The notes beneath the pieces were generated by a model. The model was not told the DNA's origin and searched no databases. It saw only the letters and a list, made by a program, of their open reading frames with translations. The position numbers were made by a program, and so were the translations under genes. 64,000 nucleotides of DNA from NCBI RefSeq assembly GCF_000341105.1, contig NZ_ANBB01000021.1:62001-126000 (forward strand), in the 5' to 3' direction. Positions 57,406 through 64,000 of the stretch are shown piece after piece. Position 1 is the stretch's first letter, and the number at the start of each line of letters is the position of its first letter. This DNA is from Nocardiopsis potens DSM 45234. GTDB taxonomy: Bacteria > Actinomycetota > Actinomycetes > Streptosporangiales > Streptosporangiaceae.

Positions 57406-58287
57406 TCAGGAGGCCGGCCGGGCGGGGCGGGCCCGGTCCGAGGGGGCGCCGGGGGCGAGGCCGTGGTCGCGGGCGAAGCGCTCGGCGGCGGCGAGCGCGT
57501 CGCGGCCCCGGCGCCAGGGGCGGACGATCAGGGTGTGCACGCCCGCCGCGGTCCAGGCGGCGGTCTCGTCCGGGCGGCAGCCGCCCTCCGCGTGCGCCAC
57601 CACCTCGAACGGCTCGCCCTCCCGGCCGGCCTCCGCGCGCAGCCGGCGGAGTTCGGCGGCGGCGCCGGCCACCCGCTCCGGCGGGGCGGGCATGGAGATC
57701 CACCCGTCGTTGCGGGCGGCCCTGCTCAGCGCGGCCGGGGACTCCCCGCCGATCAGGATCGGTACGGCGCGCCGGGGCGGCTTCGGCTCGAAGGCCACCT
57801 CGGGGAAGGGGAAGTGCGGTCCGCCGTGGGCGACCGCCTCCTCACTCCACAGCCGCCGCAGTACCCCGATCGCCTCGTCCAGTCGGCCGCCGCGCTCCGC
57901 GAAGGGCGCGCCGACCGCGTCCCATTCGGCCCGGTACCAGCCGGCCCCGGCGCCGAGCACGGTCCGGCCGCCGGCGATCTCGTCCAGGGTCGCGAAGGCG
58001 CGGGCGCTGATCAGGGGGTGGCGCAGCCCGAGCAGGTAGACGGCGGTCCCGAGCCGGACGCGCCGGGTGGCCGCGGCCAGCGCGGCCAGCCGGACCGGGG
58101 CGTCGTAGAGCGGGGTGGACGGCCGGATCGGCGCCCGCCCGCCGGGGTAGCCCTGCATGCCGCCCCCGGTGGCCAGCACCAGGTGCTCGGGGAGCCACAC
58201 CGAGTCGAAGCCGAGCTCGTCGGCGGCTACGGCGAGGTCGTGCCAGGCGTCCGGCCGGACCAGCCCGAGGGGGATTCCGAAGCGCAC
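57406..58287 (-). CDS. LLM-class F420-type oxidoreductase (Rv2161c-like group), paralogue 3
   Basis: The 293-residue luciferase-like protein MRFGIPLGLVRPDAWHDLAVAADELGFDSVWLPEHLVL...RVRLGTAVYLLGLRHPLISARAFATLDEIAGGRTVLGAGAGWYRAEWDAVG fits the group usually annotated as F420-dependent oxidoreductases (TIGR03619). It is shorter than and distinct from paralogues 1 and 2. The GTG at 58287 lies after GGAGGGCGCC. Operator site 6 is just upstream, so it probably belongs to the same regulon. Confidence 0.85.
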   Translation of the reverse strand: MRFGIPLGLVRPDAWHDLAVAADELGFDSVWLPEHLVLATGGGMQGYPGGRAPIRPSTPLYDAPVRLAALAAATRRVRLGTAVYLLGLRHPLISARAFATLDEIAGGRTVLGAGAGWYRAEWDAVGAPFAERGGRLDEAIGVLRRLWSEEAVAHGGPHFPFPEVAFEPKPPRRAVPILIGGESPAALSRAARNDGWISMPAPPERVAGAAAELRRLRAEAGREGEPFEVVAHAEGGCRPDETAAWTAAGVHTLIVRPWRRGRDALAAAERFARDHGLAPGAPSDRARPARPAS

Positions 58288-58302
58288 GGCGCCCTCCGTT
58301 CG

Positions 58303-58320
58303 ACCTAGCGGTTGCTCGGT
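58303..58320. promoter_or_regulatory. TetR-type operator variant, site 6
   Basis: ACCTAGCGGTTGCTCGGT matches the ACCAAGC(G/A)-N2-(C/T)GCTTGGT consensus except at one arm position on each side. It lies 15 bp upstream of the GTG of the leftward LLM gene, next to its SD. Confidence 0.5.
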
Positions 58321-58456
58321 AACGGTAGGCGCGGCGCGGGGACCGGTCAAGCGGGGACGGCCGGGCGAGAGCGGGGGGCGGGGCCCGTTCGGCGGCGCAC
58401 TCCCGCTCCAGGCCCGCCCGGGCCGTGTACGGCGCCGGGCGGGCGGGGCGGTTCCG

Positions 58457-59413
58457 TCAGGCGTTGGTGCGGGCGGCCGCGAGGGCCTCGCCGAGGGCCC
58501 GGAAGGCGGGCAGGGCGGCGGCGCGGGCCGCCGGCACCGCGTGCATCCAGCGCAGGAAGCTGTGCACCATGCCCGGGGAGTCCTTCACCTCGACCGGGAC
58601 GCCGGCGGCGCGGAGCCGGTCGGCGAAGGCCTCGCCGTCCGCGCGCAGCGGGTCGAGCTCGGCGGTGAGGATGAACGTCGGCGGCAGCACGGAGAGCCCT
58701 TCGGCCCGCCCCGGCGGCATGTAGGGCGGCAGCGCGGAGAGGTCCCGGTCGCCGAGGAAGGCGCGCAGGTACCAGCCGAGCTCCTCGCCGCTCATCCCAC
58801 CGGAGGTGTCGGCCCCCTCAGAGGCGGAGAAGCCTCCGCCGGGGGCGGCTCCGGTGCCGGGGTAGACGAGCAGCTGGAAGACCGGGGCGGGCAGGCCGCG
58901 CTCGGCCGCCAGCAGGCCGGTGCAGGCGGAGAGGAAGCCGCCCGCGCTGTCTCCGGCCACCGCCACCCGGTCCGGGTCCCCGCCCAGCTCGGCGGCGTTG
59001 GCCAGGACCCAGGCGTAGGCCGCGAACGCGTCCTCCACCGCCGCGGGGAACCGGTGCTCGGGGGCGAGCCGGTAGTCGACCGAGACGGCGATCGTGCCGG
59101 CCTCCTCGGCGAGCAGCCGGACCGCGTTGTCGTGGGTGTCCAGCCCGCCCACGACGAACCCGCCGCCGTGCAGGTAGACGGTGACCGGAAGCCCGGTCCC
59201 GGCCGACGGCCGGTAGATCCGGACCGGGATCTCCGGGGCGCCCTCCGGGCCGGGGATGCTCCGCTCCTCGACCGCGTACGGCTCGGCGAGCCGGGGCGCG
59301 CGCAGCGCCTCCTCGCGCTCGCGCGCCCGCTCGCCGGGAACGTCGAGGCCGTCGTCGAAGACGACCTCGGTGAGCGTGCCGAGGTACTCCTCCAGCACGG
59401 GGTCGATCGCCAT
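58457..59413 (-). CDS. Alpha/beta hydrolase of the hormone-sensitive-lipase family (esterase)
   Basis: The 318-residue esterase has YLHGGGFVVGGLDTHD (oxyanion hole), VSVDYRLAPEHRFPAAVEDAFAAYAWV, the nucleophile elbow GDSAGG (about residue 150), ILTAELDPLRADGEAFADRL (Asp) and GMVHSFLRW (His). It hydrolyses short acyl esters or lactones and could act with the LLM monooxygenases. The ATG at 59413 follows GAGAGGAGCG; the frame extends to 59446 without a better start. No ACCAAGC operator was found before it. Confidence 0.9.
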   Translation of the reverse strand: MAIDPVLEEYLGTLTEVVFDDGLDVPGERAREREEALRAPRLAEPYAVEERSIPGPEGAPEIPVRIYRPSAGTGLPVTVYLHGGGFVVGGLDTHDNAVRLLAEEAGTIAVSVDYRLAPEHRFPAAVEDAFAAYAWVLANAAELGGDPDRVAVAGDSAGGFLSACTGLLAAERGLPAPVFQLLVYPGTGAAPGGGFSASEGADTSGGMSGEELGWYLRAFLGDRDLSALPPYMPPGRAEGLSVLPPTFILTAELDPLRADGEAFADRLRAAGVPVEVKDSPGMVHSFLRWMHAVPAARAAALPAFRALGEALAAARTNA

Positions 59414-59850
59414 GCCGCCCGCGCTCCTCTCCGCGCGCCGCCGCACCGCGCGGGGCGCGTCTCATCCGTCGTGCTCGTCCCCGCCGCGGCCGGAAGGACG
59501 GCGGCGGGCGGTCTGCCGCCGCAGAATACACAGCTCACGGACGTGCCACGCGGCGGGGGCGGGTCTTCGGCCGGGTGCGGACCGGCCGGGGCGGGACGGC
59601 TCCGGGCCCGCCGGGCGTGCGGGCGCCCGCTCGCGGCCGGCCCGCGCCCCTTGTGCGGCGGCGGCCCTGGCACCGGGCGGGTCGCGCGGAGGCCGGAGAC
59701 CGGGCACCGCCCGCGGTGGTCCTTCCGCCCGGCCTGCGGGAACGCCCTCCGGAGGCGACGGCTCTCCGCGTCTCGTCCGGTCGCGGGCAGGGCGCAGGCG
59801 GGCCGGGCGGCGCGGTGCACCGGTGGGCCGGGGGCGGCGGGGAGGGAGGG
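59414..59850. other. 437-bp gap between the esterase and the anti-sigma-like gene
   Basis: No gene was recognised. An AT-richer spot at about 59520-59545 (CGCAGAATACACAGCTCACG) gives TATTCT on the minus strand and may be the promoter of the esterase gene. Confidence 0.4.
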
Positions 59851-60348
59851 TCAGGACTCGGGGAGGTCGATCTCGAACCAGGCGACGTGGGTGCTGTCGG
59901 TCCAGTACTCGCCGCTGCGGGAGGTGCAGCTCTCGATGATGAGCTTGCCGCGGCCGTAGTCGCCGTCGGACTCGCGGAGGACGCCGTCCGCGCCGACGCC
60001 GTCGGGCTGCTTCTCGCCCTGGTCGGCGACGGCCACCCGGACGCTGCCGCGGTCGGAGCGGATGAACAGGGTCATCACCCCGCCGACCTGGCCGGAGCGG
60101 GAGTGCAGCAGCGCGTTGGTGGCCAGTTCGCTGGCGGCCAGCTCGGCGTCGTCGACCGCCTCGCAGGGGCCCTGGACGCCCTCCAGGAAGTCGCGGACGC
60201 GGGCGCGGATGGAGCGGACCGCGGTGAGGTTCCCGACGCAGCTCCACACCGTGTGGTCGGTGGCGACCTCTTCGGCGAACTCGCCCGCCTCCAGATCGCG
60301 CAAGGGGTCGGCAGCGGCGTATTCCCGAAGTCGCTGCGATTCGGTCAT
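59851..60348 (-). CDS. Anti-sigma-factor-like ATP-binding protein (RsbW/SpoIIAB type)
   Basis: The 165-residue protein has a HATPase_c_2 domain: VDDAELAASELATNALLHSRSGQ (N-box), VRVAVADQGEKQPD (G1) and DYGRGKLIIESCTSRSGEYW (G2). Such small serine kinases bind sigma factors or anti-anti-sigma proteins; in actinobacteria they are numerous and mostly uncharacterised. No sigma factor or antagonist gene is adjacent. The 35-residue N-terminus is acidic. ATG at 60348 has a weak upstream SD. Confidence 0.88.
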   Translation of the reverse strand: MTESQRLREYAAADPLRDLEAGEFAEEVATDHTVWSCVGNLTAVRSIRARVRDFLEGVQGPCEAVDDAELAASELATNALLHSRSGQVGGVMTLFIRSDRGSVRVAVADQGEKQPDGVGADGVLRESDGDYGRGKLIIESCTSRSGEYWTDSTHVAWFEIDLPES

Positions 60349-60634
60349 CCCCGTGTCACTCCCATCACCGGACGGCGGTAGCCGCTGGCCTCACCTTAGA
60401 CAACGGCGCACCATGACCAGGACAGCACACCGGGGCCCGGTTGATCTCGGATACCTCACAAAACGCGGGCCCGTGTCCCCTCGGGATACGACAAAGCCCC
60501 CGGACGGCTCCGGCGCGCCCCGTCCGACCTGCGCCTTCCTGGCATTCCCGCCCTCCCGCCGGGCACCCGGCCGCCCCGGCCGGGACACGCGGTGCGGCCG
60601 GATCGGTGAAATGGCTGACACGACCCGGAACAAG

Positions 60635-60647
60635 AACGATAATCGTT
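60635..60647. promoter_or_regulatory. Palindrome AACGAT-A-ATCGTT upstream of the CooC-like gene
   Basis: A perfect 13-bp palindrome with a single central base lies 95 bp before the start at 60743, inside a lower-GC promoter region. The core CGAT-N-ATCG recurs at 62021 upstream of the ABC operon. It resembles Fur-family (Zur or Nur) sites in general form only. The rest of the 394-bp gap from 60349 shows no gene. Confidence 0.45.
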
Positions 60648-60742
60648 GCCATTCACGGCTCCCCGCCCCCTTCGGGAGCCGTGTCCGCGCCGCCCGGGAC
60701 CGACCGGGCGGCGCTCCCCGACCACGTCACGGAAGGCCACCC

Positions 60743-61729
60743 ATGAAGATCGCGTTCGCCGGCAAGGGCGGCAGCGGCAAGACCACCCTCTCCGCGCTGT
60801 TCACCCGGTTCCTCGCGGACGCCGGGCACACCGTCGCGGCGATCGACGCCGACATCAACCAGAACCTCGGCCAGGCGCTCGGCGTCCCGGCGGACCGGCT
60901 GGCCGCCCTGCCGCCGCTCGGCGGCCACCTGACCGAGATCAAGGAGCTGCTGCGCGGCGCCAACCCGCGGATCGGCGGCCCCGAGACGATGGTGAAGACG
61001 ACGCCCCCGGGGCGCGGCTCCCGGCTGCTCGACCTCTCCCCGGACAACCCGGTGCACCGCCGGTTCGGCGTCCGGGCCGCGGGCGCCGTGCTCATGGCCA
61101 CCGGGCCGTTCACCGAGGAGGACCTGGGCGTCGCCTGCTACCACTCCAAGGTCGGCGCGGCCGAGATGTACCTGAACCACCTCGTCGACGGGGCCGGCGA
61201 GTACGTCGTGGTGGACATGACCGCCGGCGCCGACTCCTTCGCCTCCGGCCTGTTCACCCGGTTCGACCTCACCTTCCTGGTCGCCGAGCCGACGCTGCGC
61301 GGGGTCGGCGTCCACCGGCAGTACGCCGAGTACGCCCGCGACCACGGGGTGCGCATCATGGTCATCGGCAACAAGGTCGAGGACGCCGCCGACGAGGCGT
61401 TCCTCCGCGAGCACGTGGGCGACGCGCTGGCCGCCTGCTTCGGCCGGTCCGGCTTCGTGCGGTCGATGGAGAAGGGCGCGCACCCCGGCCTCGGCGAGCT
61501 GGAGCCGGAGAACCTCAAGACGCTGGCGTGGATGCGCGACGCGGTCGACTCGGTGCCGAAGGACTGGGCGGCCTTCACCCGCCAGGGGGTCGAGTTCCAC
61601 CTGCGCAACGCCGAGGCCTGGGCCGGGGCCGCCACCGGCGCCGACCTGGGCGCGCAGGTGGACCCGGAGTTCGTGATGGGGCCGGAGGCGCTCGCCGCCT
61701 CCCGGGCGCTGCTCGGCGCACCGGCCTGA
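60743..61729 (+). CDS. CooC/MinD-like P-loop ATPase
   Basis: The 328-residue protein starts MKIAFAGKGGSGKTTLSALFTRFLADAGHTVAAIDADINQNLGQAL, the deviant Walker A (GKGGSGKTT) of the MinD/ParA/CooC group, with VVVDMTAGADSF as Walker B region and FLVAEPTLRGVGVHRQYAEYA, VIGNKVEDAADEAFL. CooC proteins insert nickel into carbon-monoxide dehydrogenase, and others mature metalloenzymes. No CODH, hydrogenase or urease gene is in view. The ATG follows GGAAGGCCACCC. A hairpin terminator follows at 61746. Confidence 0.85.
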   Translation: MKIAFAGKGGSGKTTLSALFTRFLADAGHTVAAIDADINQNLGQALGVPADRLAALPPLGGHLTEIKELLRGANPRIGGPETMVKTTPPGRGSRLLDLSPDNPVHRRFGVRAAGAVLMATGPFTEEDLGVACYHSKVGAAEMYLNHLVDGAGEYVVVDMTAGADSFASGLFTRFDLTFLVAEPTLRGVGVHRQYAEYARDHGVRIMVIGNKVEDAADEAFLREHVGDALAACFGRSGFVRSMEKGAHPGLGELEPENLKTLAWMRDAVDSVPKDWAAFTRQGVEFHLRNAEAWAGAATGADLGAQVDPEFVMGPEALAASRALLGAPA

Positions 61730-61745
61730 GCGGCCCGGGGCCGGT

Positions 61746-61788
61746 CCGCGGGGGCGGGCGGAGCGCGGTGCTCCGCCCGCCCCCGCGG
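61746..61788 (+). terminator. Terminator after the CooC-like gene
   Basis: CCGCGGGGGCGGGCGGAGC (61746-61764) and its exact complement (61770-61788) make a 19-bp stem with a 5-nt loop, 16 bases after the stop codon. Confidence 0.85.
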
Positions 61789-61852
61789 CGCTCTCCCCCG
61801 CCTCCGGAAGGGGCTCCGGGGAGGGCGCTCGGCGAGGCCTTCGGACACCCTT

Positions 61853-61870
61853 ACCGAGCAACTGCTTGAT
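61853..61870. promoter_or_regulatory. TetR-type operator variant, site 7
   Basis: ACCGAGCAACTGCTTGAT differs from the perfect site 2 at two positions. It lies 423 bp upstream of the substrate-binding-protein gene in a lower-GC intergenic region that has no gene of its own. If functional, the ABC operon has a long leader or a second promoter. Confidence 0.45.
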
Positions 61871-62020
61871 ATTACGCAAAACCGGCGAAATCAACCTCAA
61901 ACAACAAGGTTCAGCGACTCGGCCGCATCGATTGGATCACGAACCCGCACCCCGGAATGACAGCTTCAGTGCACTCGGCCACTCTTTCGCCATCCGAACG
62001 GCCGTGCGCACGACGCAACT

Positions 62021-62076
62021 TGCGATTATCGCACAATCGCACGTCAGTACGGCTTTTATCACGCTCTGTACATAAT
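62021..62076 (+). promoter_or_regulatory. Palindrome TGCGAT-T-ATCGCA and likely promoter of the ABC operon
   Basis: The perfect 13-bp palindrome at 62021-62033 shares the CGAT-N-ATCG core with the site before the CooC-like gene. A -10-like CATAAT follows at 62071-62076. The segment 61871-62150 is much less GC-rich than the genes around it. The leader from here to 62293 is about 210 bases. Confidence 0.5.
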
Positions 62077-62292
62077 TCGAAGCAGACTCCCGTCACACCC
62101 GTTATCACGCACGGCATCCGTTCGAACACGGTTTGACGTCCCTGTTCGAGGTGATGACTATCGGTTGGGTCGGCGCGGGCCGCCCGCCCGCTCCGACGGG
62201 CGCCGCCCGCCCCCTTCCCGGTCAGCCGCCTCCCCGGCCCGGCGGCCGGACCGGCGCCCTTGCCCTGCCCCGAGCGCGAACCGAGGTGTCCC

Positions 62293-63882
62293 GTGTCGTC
62301 CATCCCCAACGAGTCCGGCCATCAGCGTCCCGCCCCGGAGGCCGGACCGGCGCCGAGCCGCAGAACCGTCCTGATGGCGGGTGCGGCCGGGGCCGTCGTC
62401 GTTCCGGCCCTGGCCGCCTGCGGCGGGGGCGGCTCGGGCTCCGGCTCCGGCGGCGGCCGGCTCCGCGTCGGGGTCGCGGGCGGCTCCTCCAACGACACCG
62501 TCGACGCCCACCAGCCCACCGACAACCCCGACATCGCCCGGGTCTACAACCTCTACGCCGGGCTGTGCCGGTTCGCCTCCGACTTCACCGTGCAGATGGC
62601 GCTGGCCGAGTCGCTGGAGCCGAACGAGGAGGCCGACCTCTGGACGGCCAAGCTCAAGAAGGGCCTGACCTTCCACGACGGGTCGCCGGTCAACGCCGAC
62701 GCGCTCATCTTCACCCTGGAGCGGATCACCGACCCCGACCGCCCGGGCACCAGCTCCGAGCAGCTCTCCCAGATGAAGCGGGACGACCTGAAGAAGGTCG
62801 ACGACCTCACCGTCGAGATCCCGTTCAAGGAGCCCTTCGTCACCTTCAAGGAGCTCTGCGCCGAGTACGCGATGGGCCTGGTCCCGGAGGGCTACGACCC
62901 GGAGAAGCCGGTCGGCGCGGGCCCGTTCAAGTTCGAAGAGCTCACCAAGGGCGAGCGGAGCGTCTTCTCCGCCTTCGACGACTTCTGGGACGGCCGGCCG
63001 CAGATCGACGAGCTGGAGATCATCAACTTCGCCGACGAGAGCGCCCGGGTCAACGCCCTGGTCAGCGGCCAGGTCGAGGTGATCGCCCAGGTCCCGCACA
63101 GCCAGATCGAGGTGATCGAGGGCAACGGGAACCTGCAGATCCTGGAGTCGGAGTCGGGCATGTGGCTGCCGTTCACCATGCGGGTGGACGAGAAGCCGTT
63201 CGACGACGTGAAGGTGCGCCAGGCGTTCCGGCTCATCGTCGACCGCCAGCAGATGATCGACCAGGCCCTGAACGGCTACGGCCTGCTCGGCAACGACATG
63301 TACTCCCGGTTCGACCCGTACTACAACGAGGACCTCCCGCAGCGCGAGCAGGACATCAAGGAGGCCCGCAAGCTGCTCAAGGAGGCCGGCTACGAGGACG
63401 ACCTCGAGGTCGAGCTGGTCACCGGCCCGATCAGCGCCGGCGCGGAGTCCGCCGCCCAGGTCTTCCAGGAGCAGGCCAAGAAGGCCGGCGTCAAGGTCGA
63501 GCTGAAGCGCGTCACCAGCGAGGAGTTCTACGGGGACAACTACCTCAAGTGGACCTTCGCCCAGGACTTCTGGAGCGCGCGCCACTACCTCACCCAGGCC
63601 GCCCAGGGCTCCTACCCCGGTGCGCCGTTCAACGAGACGCACTGGGACGACGAGGAGTGGATCGAGCTGGTCGACGAGGCCCGCGCCACCGTCGACGACG
63701 ACAAGCGCGGCGAGCTGATCAAGAAGGCCATGAAGATCGAGTACGAGCGCGGCGGCTACATCGTCTGGGGCTTCCCGAGCATGATCGACGGGATCAGCAA
63801 GAAGGTGAAGGGCTTCGAGCCCTCGGTCGTCGGGCACCCGCTGGGCGGCTACAACTTCCACGCCGTGACGATGGAGGCCTGA
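62293..63882 (+). CDS. ABC transporter substrate-binding lipoprotein (family 5, peptide/nickel type)
   Basis: The 529-residue protein has a signal with twin arginine (SRRTVLMAGAAGAVVVPALAAC) and a lipobox whose Cys is near residue 45, followed by a Gly/Ser linker. It is probably exported by Tat and anchored as a lipoprotein. The SBP_bac_5 domain follows: MALAESLEPNEEADLWTAKLKKGLTFHDGSPVNADALIFTLERI, VGAGPFKFEELTKGE, RQAFRLIVDRQQMIDQAL. Family members bind oligopeptides, nickel or glutathione; the ligand is not clear here. The GTG at 62293 follows a weak GAGG, and ATG-led extensions upstream are rejected. A DppB-type permease follows. Confidence 0.9.
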   Translation: MSSIPNESGHQRPAPEAGPAPSRRTVLMAGAAGAVVVPALAACGGGGSGSGSGGGRLRVGVAGGSSNDTVDAHQPTDNPDIARVYNLYAGLCRFASDFTVQMALAESLEPNEEADLWTAKLKKGLTFHDGSPVNADALIFTLERITDPDRPGTSSEQLSQMKRDDLKKVDDLTVEIPFKEPFVTFKELCAEYAMGLVPEGYDPEKPVGAGPFKFEELTKGERSVFSAFDDFWDGRPQIDELEIINFADESARVNALVSGQVEVIAQVPHSQIEVIEGNGNLQILESESGMWLPFTMRVDEKPFDDVKVRQAFRLIVDRQQMIDQALNGYGLLGNDMYSRFDPYYNEDLPQREQDIKEARKLLKEAGYEDDLEVELVTGPISAGAESAAQVFQEQAKKAGVKVELKRVTSEEFYGDNYLKWTFAQDFWSARHYLTQAAQGSYPGAPFNETHWDDEEWIELVDEARATVDDDKRGELIKKAMKIEYERGGYIVWGFPSMIDGISKKVKGFEPSVVGHPLGGYNFHAVTMEA

Positions 63883-63935
63883 CCGGAGGAGTCCGCCACG
63901 CTTCCCACGTCCGCAGCGACCCGAAGGTCCTCCCC

Positions 63936-64000
63936 ATGACACGTCTGATCCTGTACCGCCTCGGCTACGGGGTGCTGACCCTCTTCGTGGTCTCACTCGT
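63936..64000 (+). CDS. ABC transporter permease, DppB-like, N-terminus (runs off the window)
   Basis: Twenty-one codons are visible from ATG 63936: MTRLILYRLGYGVLTLFVVSL, the usual first helix of DppB/OppB-type permeases (R-L-L-x-x-I/V-x-T-L-F). It begins 53 bp after the substrate-binding gene and is the next gene of the operon. Confidence 0.85.
   Translation, partial: MTRLILYRLGYGVLTLFVVSL

Overview
The window is a very GC-rich (roughly 75%) stretch of an actinobacterial chromosome. Codon use is strongly GC3-biased, GTG and TTG starts are common, and SD sequences are short. The gene families point the same way: a proS/DUF4439 neighbourhood, a SecA2, a conservon-type GTPase, NarL two-component pairs and many FadD, LLM and Ltp-type catabolic proteins. 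A Nocardiopsaceae or Streptosporangiales-like host is my best guess, not a demonstrated fact. No phage, plasmid backbone, insertion sequence, rRNA or tRNA was recognised.

Layout. 1-3.9 kb: end of a DUF4439 gene, a one-spacer CRISPR-like remnant, proS and a secreted endonuclease/phosphatase. 4.1-11.1 kb: first catabolic block (LLM flavin monooxygenase, PaaK-like protein, FadD3-like CoA ligase, DUF35 plus Ltp2-like aldolase, flavin reductase). 11.4-18.2 kb: methyltransferase, EamA exporter, histidine kinase/response regulator, compact cytochrome bd oxidase. 18.4-20.8 kb: small unknown gene, KstR2-like TetR regulator, FkbM methyltransferase. 21-36.2 kb: second catabolic block (Ltp2-like protein, Dabb protein, LLM, ligase homologue, cyclase, serine esterase, SDR, isochorismatase-like protein, DUF35, VOC, acyl-CoA synthetase, ADP-forming acyl-CoA synthetase). 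36.4-44.3 kb: two-component system, secA2 and ABC transporter, with one palindrome in front of both the kinase and the ABC genes. 44.3-48.6 kb: orphan CvnD GTPase, uracil permease, HisRS. 48.6-50.1 kb: gene-free inverted arrays of 69-77 bp repeats. 50.3-55.6 kb: two tandem NB-ARC/TPR/LuxR regulators. 56-59.4 kb: truncated ligase-like gene, third LLM gene, esterase. 59.8-64 kb: anti-sigma-like kinase, CooC-like ATPase and the start of a peptide-type ABC operon.

How the genes work together. At least seven promoters carry the palindrome ACCAAGC(G/A)-N2-(C/T)GCTTGGT or a close variant, and a weaker copy overlaps the promoter of the KstR2-like TetR gene at 18891. The genes behind these sites fit one dispersed catabolic regulon: LLM flavin monooxygenases fed by a flavin reductase, esterases, acyl-CoA ligases, SDR, and Ltp2/DUF35 retro-aldolases, as expected for breakdown of a polycyclic or alicyclic (steroid- or terpenoid-like) substrate. 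The substrate is not identifiable from sequence. The oddest part is two LLM genes, each right behind such an operator and each followed by an adenylate-forming homologue that lacks the P-loop.

Repeats and other structure. There is a family of 64-bp palindromes with compensatory arm changes just after stop codons, the inverted 71/77-bp arrays, a 40-bp perfect palindrome, and a 56-bp tandem duplication across a stop codon.
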